In this document: piece by piece, positions 52,149 to 60,312 of the stretch
Layout of the letters: each line of letters starts with the position of its first letter
Numbering within the stretch: position 1 is the stretch's first letter
Source of the DNA: Dyella dinghuensis
GTDB taxonomy: Bacteria; Pseudomonadota; Gammaproteobacteria; Xanthomonadales; Rhodanobacteraceae
Direction: 5' to 3'
Assembly: GCF_003977615.1 (NCBI RefSeq)
Contig: NZ_RYZR01000003.1
Span: 558,001-622,000 of the forward strand
Length of the DNA stretch: 64,000 nt
Notes under the pieces: model-generated
Databases searched by the model: none
What the model was told of the DNA's origin: nothing
What the model saw: the letters and a program-made list of their open reading frames with translations, nothing else
Position numbers and translations under genes: made by a program

Positions 52149-52180
52149 CGCAAAGCGGCGCGTCACCGCGCCGCTTTGCG
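52149..52180 (-). terminator. Strong hairpin between rpmF and fabH
   Basis: A 14-bp perfect stem (CGCAAAGCGGCGCG 52149-52162 with 52167-52180), tetraloop. On the minus strand it is followed by TTCTTGCG, a weak U-tract. It may partly terminate rpmF transcripts or protect their 3' end. Confidence 0.55.
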
Positions 52181-52218
52181 GAACCGGATTCCGGAGCCTG
52201 ACGGCTCGCAGAACCAAC

Positions 52219-52413
52219 TTAATCTTCTTCGACCACCGAAACGTTGGTGTCGATCACTTTCTTGCCGCGGTAGTAGCCATCGGCGGTCACGTGGTGACGA
52301 CGATGCACTTCACCGCTGGTCGGATCGGTGGCCAGCTGCACGGTGCTCAGCGCGTCGTGCGAACGACGCATGCCGCGGGTGGACGGGGTCTTGCGGCTCT
52401 TTTGAACGGCCAT
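52219..52413 (-). CDS. rpmF: 50S ribosomal protein L32
   Basis: A 64-aa ribosomal protein starting [20 protein letters not shown] with [17 protein letters not shown]. No zinc cysteines, so it is the zinc-independent form usual in gammaproteobacteria. It lies 18 nt after the YceD-like gene, the conserved yceD-rpmF pair. Confidence 0.97.
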   Translation of the reverse strand: MAVQKSRKTPSTRGMRRSHDALSTVQLATDPTSGEVHRRHHVTADGYYRGKKVIDTNVSVVEED

Positions 52414-52431
52414 GATGGTTCTCCAGCTAAA

Positions 52432-52950
52432 TCAGGTCTTCTTGAGTTCGCGCAATACCGCGAACGGGTTTTTGGGACGCTCATCGGCGGGCACTTGCTC
52501 CTCCGGCGGGCGGGTGACTTCTTCGGGCAACTCGCTGTCCGGGTTGATCGGTATCAGCGGCAGCTCCAACAACAATTCGTCTTCGATGACATCAAGCAGG
52601 CTCAGCTTGTCGTCCTCGCCGATCAGCAGCGGCTCGTATCCGGCCGGAAGCGCAGATTCATCGCGCTCGGAACGGATCAGACCCAATCGGCTTTCCAGCG
52701 AGACCGGCATCACGAACGGTTCGAGCGAGCGCTGACAAATCAGCCACAGAGGCGCCTGAACACGAACGTCTAGGTATGCCGTGCCGTACTCGTCCCGACC
52801 GAAATCGAGCTCGTACTGCGCCAAACCTTCCTTACTTGCCAGCACTTCACAGAGGCGAGGCATTGCGGCGACGGGTAGTGACCCCTGAAACGAACGCCGC
52901 GCCGAAACCATGCGCCAAGCGTCCACAGACTCTGGCAGTGTGGCGGACAT
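52432..52950 (-). CDS. yceD: YceD/DUF177 family protein (23S rRNA accumulation)
   Basis: A 172-aa acidic protein of the DUF177 family; in E. coli and plants members affect 23S rRNA accumulation. ARRSFQGSLPV near the N-terminus aligns with the family, and KNPFAVLRELK is the conserved C-terminal motif. It starts the yceD-rpmF-fab operon. A near-consensus promoter ends only about 10 nt before its ATG and there is no Shine-Dalgarno sequence, so the mRNA looks leaderless. Confidence 0.88.
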   Translation of the reverse strand: MSATLPESVDAWRMVSARRSFQGSLPVAAMPRLCEVLASKEGLAQYELDFGRDEYGTAYLDVRVQAPLWLICQRSLEPFVMPVSLESRLGLIRSERDESALPAGYEPLLIGEDDKLSLLDVIEDELLLELPLIPINPDSELPEEVTRPPEEQVPADERPKNPFAVLRELKKT

Positions 52951-52959
52951 AACTTGGAA

Positions 52960-52988
52960 ATATTAAGTTTCCGGCCCCTTCAAGTCAA
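52960..52988 (-). promoter_or_regulatory. Sigma-70 promoter of the yceD-rpmF-fab operon
   Basis: TTGACT (52983-52988), exact 17-nt spacer, TAATAT (52960-52965) on the minus strand. The predicted start point is near 52953, three bases before the yceD ATG. Confidence 0.75.
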
Positions 52989-53110
52989 CCGCGATCGACA
53001 TCGCTGATCGGGGCGTAAACCGCGTCACGCCTCGGATCATCGCGCTTTGCCTGAATCGGGCTCATACGGCAGACTGGTCTCTGTCCCCCGCCCTGAGCCG
53101 ATTCGAACCA

Positions 53111-53563
53111 GTGGATACCTACCTTTCGATCGGCCTGGCCATCCTGTTCATCTTACTTGCATCGGCCCTGGTGGGCGCGTTCGTGCTGCGAAAAATGACT
53201 CGTCGCGCCACCAGCCTGCGTCAGCTGCTGGAGCTGGCAGACCGCCTGGAGGCTGACCTGAAGGCTTGCCGTGCCCGGCTCCAGCAGGCCCACGCGGTGA
53301 TGTCACTCAACCCGGACCTGCCCGCCGCCAGTGAGCAGGAGGCGGACCACGCGGTCGAAGCCGGTTTGCGTGCCCTGCTCCAGCAGCGCATCTGGATTCG
53401 CGATCGCGCGCCCACGGCCAGCCAAGGCGAGCTGGACGCCGCGATCCGTGACATGGACCAGACCCGTGAGCGGCTCCAGCCGCTCCTGCAGGCGCTGGGA
53501 CAGGCACAGAACGAGCTGGATACGGCCATGCGCGAGCACATCCGGCAGGATGCCGGGCAGTGA
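53111..53563 (+). CDS. Membrane-anchored coiled-coil protein of unknown function
   Basis: A 150-aa protein I do not recognise. It starts at GTG 53111. Residues 5-27 form one hydrophobic segment (IGLAILFILLASALVGAFV), followed by a basic RKMTRRA, so it should be anchored with the rest in the cytoplasm. The remaining sequence is charged and helical, with Leu/Ala heptad character (LLELADRLEADLKACRARLQQAH). Its stop overlaps the GTG start of maf (GTGA), so they are translated together. It is divergent from yceD with 160 nt between them. Confidence 0.72.
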   Translation: MDTYLSIGLAILFILLASALVGAFVLRKMTRRATSLRQLLELADRLEADLKACRARLQQAHAVMSLNPDLPAASEQEADHAVEAGLRALLQQRIWIRDRAPTASQGELDAAIRDMDQTRERLQPLLQALGQAQNELDTAMREHIRQDAGQ

Positions 53564-54144
53564 CGCCTGCGCGCATCGTCTTAGGTTCGACCTCACGTTA
53601 TCGCGCCGAGCTGCTTCGGCGACTCGGGCTGGACTTCGAGGCCCGCGCGCCCGGCACCGTCGAGCATGTCGTCGCCGGCGAGCCTCCGGCCGATCGGGCT
53701 CTGCGTCTGGCTATCGCCAAGGCCACGGATGCGGGTGCTGGCTTGGCAGACGCGCTGGTGATCGGGTCGGATCAGGTGGCTGAACTGGAGGGCCACGTGC
53801 TCGACAAACCCGGCTCCGAGCAGCGCGCGTTTGAACAACTCGTTGCGTGTTCCGGCCACGTCGTCAATTTTCATACGGCGCTTTGCCTGTTCGATTGCCG
53901 AAACGGCAAGCACCAAACTCATGTCGATCTGACGCGCGTGCACTTCCGCGTGCTCGATGCGGCGGAAATCAAACGCTATATCGATCGCGAACAACCGCTG
54001 GATTGTGCGGGCAGCTTCAAATGCGAGGGATTGGGCATCTCGCTTTTTGAGCGCATTGATAACAGCGACCCGACCGCATTGATCGGCTTGCCGCTGATTG
54101 CATTGACGCGATTGCTACGCGACACGGGCGTCAACATTCCCTGA
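53560..54144 (+). CDS. Maf/YceF family nucleotide pyrophosphatase (7-methyl-GTP type)
   Basis: A 194-aa Maf protein; the YceF subgroup hydrolyses 7-methyl-GTP and removes modified nucleotides. LGSTSRYRAELLRRLG at the N-terminus, the catalytic Asp in IGSDQVAELEG, KPGS and CAGSFKCEGLG are visible. The starting codon is GTG 53560, overlapping the upstream stop. Being next to yceD-rpmF (divergent) matches the yceF location in E. coli and supports the subgroup. Confidence 0.9.
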   Translation: MTPARIVLGSTSRYRAELLRRLGLDFEARAPGTVEHVVAGEPPADRALRLAIAKATDAGAGLADALVIGSDQVAELEGHVLDKPGSEQRAFEQLVACSGHVVNFHTALCLFDCRNGKHQTHVDLTRVHFRVLDAAEIKRYIDREQPLDCAGSFKCEGLGISLFERIDNSDPTALIGLPLIALTRLLRDTGVNIP

Positions 54145-54146
54145 CG

Positions 54147-55754
54147 TTATTCGCCTGCTGCGGCATTGCGCCAGGCCACACAATTATTCGAATTGTTTGT
54201 TTCATCAACCGCTGCAACATTGCCGCGATAGAACGCAATGCTCTTGCGATTGTCGAACAGAGCCAGTCTTTGAACAGGCTGCAAATTATCGATGCGCGCA
54301 CAAAGCGAACCCAGCCACGGCGCACGTTCGCGCTCGCGCAACGCATGCTCGTCGACAACAAGCAACACTTGGCTCCCTGCATGCGCGTGACGCAAGGCCG
54401 TTTCGTCCAAGCCCCATAAGGCGAGTTGGGGAGCGCGTCCATATTTCACGTTCAACGGGCTATCCAGCGAATACACCGGATATTGGCTATTGAATTGAAA
54501 ATCCAGTTCGGCAGCCATCATGAAGTTGTCGGCAACCAGCAAAGCCGGGCGTGCAGCTAACTGCGCCTTTGCGATGTCCCCACTCTGTTTCCAGCCGATA
54601 AAACTGGTCGGAAAGGCACGCGCCGCTCCCAACCAGTGCGACGAAACAGGATTGGCTGCCAAACCCAAGTAACAGAGACCCACCACTTGCGCGAGCAATG
54701 CGATCCCTGCGCAGACAACGGTAAACGTGCGCCAATTCTTTCTGACAGCGTCACGCAGCAAGACAGGCAACGCCGCCATCAACGGCAAATAGCCAGGCAA
54801 AGGCCAATGCACACGAAAGCGCTGATCGTCTGCAAAAAGTCCGGCAACGAAATAGACGACGATAAACGTAAGCGACAAGTACGCGATCACATCCCACGGA
54901 CCGCCTTCCCTGCGTCGTCGCCAGCAACACCACGCTGCCCACAACGCACTGATGTACAAGAAAGGCGTGCACGTGACCGCTTGTTCCAATGGCTGCACCA
55001 GGGTATCCGCATGAAAGCGCCATGGATTGCGTTCCACCAGCTGAAACGCCAGCCCCGCACCATGTTGCTGCCAGTTGGAAACAACAAGTGGAATCAAACC
55101 CAGCGCAGCGATCAGCATCGCCAACCAGAAACCACCGCGCGTCCACTGCTGGCGGCCACGCGGTGTGAAAAGAAATAGCAACAACCCCGCCACCATGTAC
55201 ATCGCCGCCCGGTAGTGGCTTAGCCAACACACCGCAAGCGCAACACCCAGCAGCAACCAATCGCGCAAACGGCTCTCGTCCATCGCACGCAGTAGTGCCA
55301 ACATCGCCATGGCACCGGCAACGGTGAGCGGCACATCGGGCAGCGCCACCACTCCTAGGCTTCCCGCGAGCGGCAAACACATGCACAGCAGCCCAGATTG
55401 CCAGGCTGCTCGTTCATCAAACGCATGCCTACCAAAAGCCACCAGCACCCACGGCAAACAACTCCCCAGCAACAAGAAGGGCCAACGCATTCCCCATACG
55501 CCATGCGCCGCCACGCTCTCTCCTGCTCGGATCAGCCACGCGGTAAGCGGCGGCAGATCGCTATAGCCCCAGGCGAGGTGTCGGCTTTCCTGCCAATAAA
55601 AGGCCTCATCGCCCAAAGGCTGCAGCGTTAGCGCAAGCACCAGCTTGATGACGAGCAGGCACAAGAAGACTGTGACGAATGCCGCTCGCCAGCGAGCAAC
55701 ACCCGCGACTACACTGGGATCGTTCCCCACGTCGGTCCTTGCCTCCCATCCCAT
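54147..55754 (-). CDS. GT39/ArnT-like membrane glycosyltransferase
   Basis: A 535-aa polytopic protein (about 11-12 membrane segments) of the PMT_2/GT39 family, which uses polyprenyl-phosphate sugars on the periplasmic side. The acidic catalytic motif DEAFYWQESRHLAWGYSDLPPL is seen in part (GDEAFYWQ, GYSDLPPL). A soluble C-terminal domain of about 150 residues follows. The acceptor is unknown. Start is uncertain: ATG 55754, ATG 55763 or GTG 55730, none with a clear SD; the first overlaps the start of the divergent MoxR gene. The stop is 2 bp from the maf stop. Confidence 0.82.
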   Translation of the reverse strand: MGWEARTDVGNDPSVVAGVARWRAAFVTVFLCLLVIKLVLALTLQPLGDEAFYWQESRHLAWGYSDLPPLTAWLIRAGESVAAHGVWGMRWPFLLLGSCLPWVLVAFGRHAFDERAAWQSGLLCMCLPLAGSLGVVALPDVPLTVAGAMAMLALLRAMDESRLRDWLLLGVALAVCWLSHYRAAMYMVAGLLLFLFTPRGRQQWTRGGFWLAMLIAALGLIPLVVSNWQQHGAGLAFQLVERNPWRFHADTLVQPLEQAVTCTPFLYISALWAAWCCWRRRREGGPWDVIAYLSLTFIVVYFVAGLFADDQRFRVHWPLPGYLPLMAALPVLLRDAVRKNWRTFTVVCAGIALLAQVVGLCYLGLAANPVSSHWLGAARAFPTSFIGWKQSGDIAKAQLAARPALLVADNFMMAAELDFQFNSQYPVYSLDSPLNVKYGRAPQLALWGLDETALRHAHAGSQVLLVVDEHALRERERAPWLGSLCARIDNLQPVQRLALFDNRKSIAFYRGNVAAVDETNNSNNCVAWRNAAAGE

Positions 55755-56694
55755 GTCAGCCATCACCCCGCTTCGTGATGAAATTCTGCAGCAGCATCTC
55801 CATGCTGCCATTGCCCAGGTCAATAAGGTGCTGCTCGGCAAGGCGCGTCAGGTCAAACTGGCGTTTACCTGCCTGATCGCAGGTGGCCACCTGTTGCTGG
55901 AAGACGTGCCAGGCGTCGGCAAGACCACGCTTGCGCATGCACTCGCGGCAACTTTCGCGCTCGATTTCCAGCGCGTGCAGTTCACCAGCGACTTGCTGCC
56001 TTCGGACATTATCGGGGTCAGCATGTACGAGCGCGAGACCGGAGAATTTCGTTTTCATCAAGGCCCGGTGTTCGCGGGGTTGCTGTTAGCTGACGAAATC
56101 AACCGCGCCACGCCCAAAACACAAAGCGCATTGCTTGAAGCGATGGCCGAAGGACAAGTCACAGTCGACGGCCAGACACACGCGTTGCCGGAACCGTTCT
56201 TCGTGGTGGCGACACAGAATCCGCTGGATCTTGCGGGCACGTTCCCGTTGCCCGATTCGCAGCTCGACCGCTTCATGCTGCGCGTATCGCTCGATTATCC
56301 CGACGCCAGCGCCGAACGCGAATTGCTCACGGGTACGGATCGCCGCGACTTGCTCACGCGGCTGACTCCGCAACTGGATGCAGCGGGCCTCAACGCGCTT
56401 TACCGGCAAGTACAAACCATCACGGCCAGCTCCGCACTACTCGACTATCTGCAGGCGCTGCTGACCGCGAGCCGCCGTCATCCCGATATCCGAGTGGGTC
56501 TGTCGCCACGCGCGGGGCTATCGCTGCTTGCCGCGGCACGCGCCTGGGCGATGCTGAGCGATCGCGGACACGTGCTGCCAGAAGACATACAGGCGCTGTT
56601 CGTGCCACTGGCGGCGCATCGGCTTGTGGCATCACGCGGTGCAAGCGGTGAAACGCTTGCGCGCACGCTATTGAGCGAAGTCGCCGTCGACTGA
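55753..56694 (+). CDS. MoxR-family AAA+ ATPase
   Basis: A 313-aa AAA+ chaperone-like ATPase. Walker A DVPGVGKTTL at 51-60, Walker B LLADEINRAT with Asp114/Glu115, and the sensor NPLDLAGTFPLPDSQLDRF region. It starts MSAITPLRD at ATG 55753, without a clear SD; the in-frame extension to 55645 runs back into the divergent gene. DUF58 and transglutaminase genes follow with overlapping codons, the usual MoxR cassette in which the ATPase may act on the partner proteins. Confidence 0.92.
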   Translation: MSAITPLRDEILQQHLHAAIAQVNKVLLGKARQVKLAFTCLIAGGHLLLEDVPGVGKTTLAHALAATFALDFQRVQFTSDLLPSDIIGVSMYERETGEFRFHQGPVFAGLLLADEINRATPKTQSALLEAMAEGQVTVDGQTHALPEPFFVVATQNPLDLAGTFPLPDSQLDRFMLRVSLDYPDASAERELLTGTDRRDLLTRLTPQLDAAGLNALYRQVQTITASSALLDYLQALLTASRRHPDIRVGLSPRAGLSLLAAARAWAMLSDRGHVLPEDIQALFVPLAAHRLVASRGASGETLARTLLSEVAVD

Positions 56695-57641
56695 TGCGCG
56701 CGCCATTTCAGCGTCTGCAGCGATGGGCCGAACGCCGGCTGCCGTCACTCACGCGGCACAGAAAGCAGGAGCAGTTGCCCGTCATCTTGCATCGGCGGCG
56801 CATTTACATCGTTCCCACCGGCTTCGGTGTCGCCTTCACCGCGTTACTGATGGTGATGCTGACCGGCAGTCTCAACTATGCAAACAATGCTGCGTTGTTG
56901 CTGACATGTGTGCTCGGCGCGGCGACATCCATCAGCATGCTCATCGCCTTTCGCACCTTGAATGGGTTGCGCATCCATGGATTGCGCGCCGGTTATGCAA
57001 CGGCTGGAAATCCGATTGATGTCACGTTCGATTTCCAGGCGACGCGTCTGCGGCAAGCGGTCCGGCTGGATATTGCAGACAGCATGCATGCGTTTGATGT
57101 CACCGGTCGAACCGACGTCACGGTGAGTCTTCCTACGGAACAACGCGGCTGGCTTGCCATTCCGCGTTTTCGCATCTGGACGACCTGGCCGATGGGTCTG
57201 TTTCGCGCGTGGAGTTGGTCCAACCCCGAATACGCTGTGCTTGTATGGCCACGGCCGGAGTTTTCCGGGCCCGCCCCTGCACAGCCGGTGGAAGACAATC
57301 GCCGCCAACGCCTGCACCGCGGCGAAGATCTAGCCGCACTTCGCGATTACCGCAGCGGCGACTCCATGCGTCACGTGGCGTGGAAAGCGAGTGCACGTCA
57401 CGATATGTTGCTGGTGAAAGATTACGAGCAACCCGAAGCCCGTCAGGAATGGCGCCTGGATTGGCGAGACCTGCGTGGACTGGACGACGAATCGCGTATT
57501 TCCCGCCTCGCACGCTGGCTTGGCGAGGCCCAGGCGCAGGGGCGTCAGTACAGTCTGTGGCTTCCGACGGAAGTGATCACGATCAGCAGCGGTTCGGCAC
57601 ACTATGCGCGTTGCATGACCGCGCTGGCATTGATGCCATGA
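56694..57641 (+). CDS. DUF58 domain-containing membrane protein
   Basis: A 315-aa protein with two membrane helices at about 34-75 (VAFTALLMVMLTG and AALLLTCVLGAATSIS) and a cytoplasmic DUF58 domain carrying HRGEDLAALRDYRSGD and VAWKASARHDMLLVKDYE. The role is not established biochemically; it always accompanies MoxR ATPases. Its ATG overlaps the moxR stop (TGATG), and its stop overlaps the transglutaminase start (ATGA). Confidence 0.9.
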   Translation: MRAPFQRLQRWAERRLPSLTRHRKQEQLPVILHRRRIYIVPTGFGVAFTALLMVMLTGSLNYANNAALLLTCVLGAATSISMLIAFRTLNGLRIHGLRAGYATAGNPIDVTFDFQATRLRQAVRLDIADSMHAFDVTGRTDVTVSLPTEQRGWLAIPRFRIWTTWPMGLFRAWSWSNPEYAVLVWPRPEFSGPAPAQPVEDNRRQRLHRGEDLAALRDYRSGDSMRHVAWKASARHDMLLVKDYEQPEARQEWRLDWRDLRGLDDESRISRLARWLGEAQAQGRQYSLWLPTEVITISSGSAHYARCMTALALMP

Positions 57642-59614
57642 TCAACCTCGCGCAACTTTTCCATCGCACCCCGTTGCAGCCGAACGTCAGCGAGCGCACG
57701 TTCAACCTGATGTGCCTGACGACGGCTTTCGTATTGGCCGTGCACGCTCCGCATGTTCCATGGTCGCTCACTATCGCGTTCGCGCTTGGGCTCGCGCTGC
57801 GCTGGTGGCAACGAAAGCACCGCCCCGGCAAGGTTTCCGGCTGGATCAAAGTGCCGATGCTGCTGATCCTGGTCGCTGCCGTGATTGCGCAATACGGCAA
57901 TGTGTTTGGCCGTGAGCCCGGCTCCGCATTGGCGGCAGGTTTGCTGGTACTGAAACTCACCGAGAGCGAATCGTCGCGCGATGTACGCGTGGGCGCTGCG
58001 TTTGCATGCTTTCTTCTCATGGCCGCGCTGCTATTCGGTCAAAGTCTTGTCGCAACCGTCGTCGTGGGGCTGGGTTTGCTGCCTGCCTTGAGTACATGGC
58101 GCTCGCTCGAGCCCACGCAGATCACGTCAACTTTACCTCGTCAGTTGTTGCCTGCCGTCGTGCTGCTTGCTGTCTCGCTCCCTCTCGCAGCAACAGCGTT
58201 CCTGCTGGTGCCGCGCCTGAGCTCACCCTTGTGGGGCACGTCCGGACAACAGGCAGCGCGAAGCGGCTTGTCGGATGAAATGTCGCCCAGCGATTTCACC
58301 CAAATACTCAGCGACGACAGCCCAGCGATGCGGGTGACGTTCGATGGGGCACCGCCACCGAATCACCTGCGTTATTTCCGCGCCTTTGTTTTGTGGAACT
58401 ACGACGGCGAAAACTGGACACGCGCCGATCGACCCGAGGTCGCTTCCCTGCCGATCGAAACAACAGGTGCCGTCAACTATCGAATCAACCTGGAGCCGAC
58501 TCACCAGCGCGTACTGCCCACGCTCGATGTTCCGATGCAGGCACCCGCACAATCGCACATGCGCTCGGACGGCGAAGTGTTCGCCGAAAAGCCTGTCGAT
58601 GACGTGATGGATTACGGATTGCGTTCGGCGGTGAATTATCGACTCGAAGGAAACATCGACGCCGACGTGCGCACGATGGCGTTGCAGTTGCCGTCAGGTT
58701 TCGACCCACGCAGTCACCAGCTCGCTGCGGAACTTCGAAAGCGTTACGGCAATAACGACGTCGCCATCATCAACGCAGTGCTCAGCCTTTTCCACAACGG
58801 TGGTTTCCGCTACACGCTAGGACCCGCGCCGTTGGGACGTAACGCGATTGACGATTTCCTGTTCAATACACACGAAGGTTTTTGCGAACATTACGCATCT
58901 TCTTTCACGGTGCTCATGCGCGCCGCCGGCATTCCCGCACGCGTTGTCACCGGCTATCAGGGTGGCTACTGGAATGCGATGGGAGCGTATCTGCTGGTGC
59001 GCAATTCCGATGCGCACGCGTGGAGCGAAGTGTGGCTGCCGGGGCGCGGCTGGATACGTGTGGACCCTACCGCTGCCGTGCAGCCGCAACGCATCAACCT
59101 TGGCGCTCAGGATGCCGGTGGCGATCAGCTCGCCTGGTATCGATCCGAATGGGTGGAGTCGATACGAAATCACTGGGACATCGTCAACCGATGGTGGGAC
59201 AAGGGCGTTATCGGTTTTGACGCCATGCGCCAACGCGGACTGCTAACGCCGTTTGGCATACGCGACGCTGACACCGGCATTCTGGAAAGATTGCTGGGCG
59301 TTGGCATTGCGTTTTTCGGTGCAGTGGGTTTGCTGTGGGCGTTGTGGCGTCGACCGGAGGGTGATCCCGCCCTCGCGGCGATGCGCGCGCTGGAGCGCAA
59401 ACTCGCCCGTGCCGGGGTCATCCGTGGGCGTAGCGAAGGGCCTCGCAATTACCTTCGCCGCGCAATTCGTTCGTTGCCTGGGCAGCGCACGGAACTGGAT
59501 CATTTGATGAGGTGTTATATCGAACTGCGCTACGCCACTGTCGAACCTCACCCCGAATCTTTACGCGCTTTTCGGCAGGCAGTACGGAATTTCCAACCGC
59601 ACCGCGTGGTCTAA
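57638..59614 (+). CDS. TgpA-type membrane transglutaminase-like protein
   Basis: A 658-aa protein: six or so N-terminal membrane segments, a large periplasmic transglutaminase-like domain and one C-terminal membrane helix (LLGVGIAFFGAVGLLWAL), then a cytoplasmic DUF4129-like tail. Catalytic triad Cys416 (HEGFCEHYASS), His460 (SDAHAWSEVW) and Asp476 (WIRVDPT) is intact. It resembles TgpA of Pseudomonas aeruginosa, which is essential there. Start ATG 57638 overlaps DUF58; the frame back to 57209 is rejected. Confidence 0.92.
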   Translation: MINLAQLFHRTPLQPNVSERTFNLMCLTTAFVLAVHAPHVPWSLTIAFALGLALRWWQRKHRPGKVSGWIKVPMLLILVAAVIAQYGNVFGREPGSALAAGLLVLKLTESESSRDVRVGAAFACFLLMAALLFGQSLVATVVVGLGLLPALSTWRSLEPTQITSTLPRQLLPAVVLLAVSLPLAATAFLLVPRLSSPLWGTSGQQAARSGLSDEMSPSDFTQILSDDSPAMRVTFDGAPPPNHLRYFRAFVLWNYDGENWTRADRPEVASLPIETTGAVNYRINLEPTHQRVLPTLDVPMQAPAQSHMRSDGEVFAEKPVDDVMDYGLRSAVNYRLEGNIDADVRTMALQLPSGFDPRSHQLAAELRKRYGNNDVAIINAVLSLFHNGGFRYTLGPAPLGRNAIDDFLFNTHEGFCEHYASSFTVLMRAAGIPARVVTGYQGGYWNAMGAYLLVRNSDAHAWSEVWLPGRGWIRVDPTAAVQPQRINLGAQDAGGDQLAWYRSEWVESIRNHWDIVNRWWDKGVIGFDAMRQRGLLTPFGIRDADTGILERLLGVGIAFFGAVGLLWALWRRPEGDPALAAMRALERKLARAGVIRGRSEGPRNYLRRAIRSLPGQRTELDHLMRCYIELRYATVEPHPESLRAFRQAVRNFQPHRVV

Positions 59615-59664
59615 TCAAAGCGCAACGCTGTAGGATGCAACCGCCCACGATGGAGAAAAAAGTC

Positions 59665-60240
59665 ATGTCTCCCCTATTTCGATTTCTTAGCCTCGCAGCG
59701 GCCTCTGCCCTGTTGGCCGCGTGCGCCACGGTGCCGCAGCCGCTGCAGGGCACCTTCGCCCCTGTTACATCGCTGAATGCGCAGGCCGGTAGTGCCAGCG
59801 GCCAGACGGTGCGCTGGGGTGGCGAAATCATCAGCACCGAACCGGGTCAGCAAGCCACCTGCTTCTACGTGCTGGGCCGTCAGCTGGATGATCAGGCACG
59901 CCCCATCCGCAACGGCGGCGATGCCAACACCCAAGGCCGTTTCGTCGCCTGCCGCGCCGGCTTCTACGATCCGGAAGTGTTTACACGCGGCCGCGAGATC
60001 ACCGTCACCGGTACCGTCCAGGGCTCGATGAGCCGCAAGGTGGGTGATTACGACTACAACTACCCGCGTGTGGATGCGACCGTGGTCTACCTGTGGCCCA
60101 AGCGCCCGGTCGGCGGCGGTTATCCGTATGGCCCGGGCTGGTACGACCCGTACTGGGGTCCCTATTGGGGTCCTTACTGGGGCGGCCCGTATTGGGGCGG
60201 TTTTTGGGGCGGCCCGGTGATCATCGTTCGTCACCGCTGA
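59665..60240 (+). CDS. Slp-family outer membrane lipoprotein with aromatic repeat tail
   Basis: A 191-aa lipoprotein of the Slp/YeaY family (starvation- or stationary-phase-induced in E. coli). The signal peptide ends in LLAAC with the lipidated Cys20. The Slp domain (VRWGGEIIST, CFYVLGRQL) follows. The last 35 residues are a Gly/Tyr/Trp/Pro repeat (PYWGPYWGPYWGG type), not present in E. coli Slp. Start ATG 59665 has GGAG nine nt upstream; the ATG at 59650 is less likely. A strong terminator follows. Confidence 0.88.
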   Translation: MSPLFRFLSLAAASALLAACATVPQPLQGTFAPVTSLNAQAGSASGQTVRWGGEIISTEPGQQATCFYVLGRQLDDQARPIRNGGDANTQGRFVACRAGFYDPEVFTRGREITVTGTVQGSMSRKVGDYDYNYPRVDATVVYLWPKRPVGGGYPYGPGWYDPYWGPYWGPYWGGPYWGGFWGGPVIIVRHR

Positions 60241-60258
60241 TCGTTCTGGATGAAGCAT

Positions 60259-60288
60259 AAAAAACGCCGGCATCTGCCGGCGTTTTTT
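60259..60288. terminator. Bidirectional terminator between slp-like gene and hinT
   Basis: A perfect 13-bp stem AAAAAACGCCGGC/GCCGGCGTTTTTT (60259-60271 and 60276-60288), loop ATCT, between two convergent genes. Confidence 0.92.
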
Positions 60289-60312
60289 ATGGGTGAAAGG
60301 TGGAGCACCCAC

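Noticed and set aside
57209..57637. N-terminal extension of the transglutaminase gene
   Set aside because: It reads through DUF58 coding sequence out of frame; ATG 57638 overlapping the DUF58 stop is the natural start.
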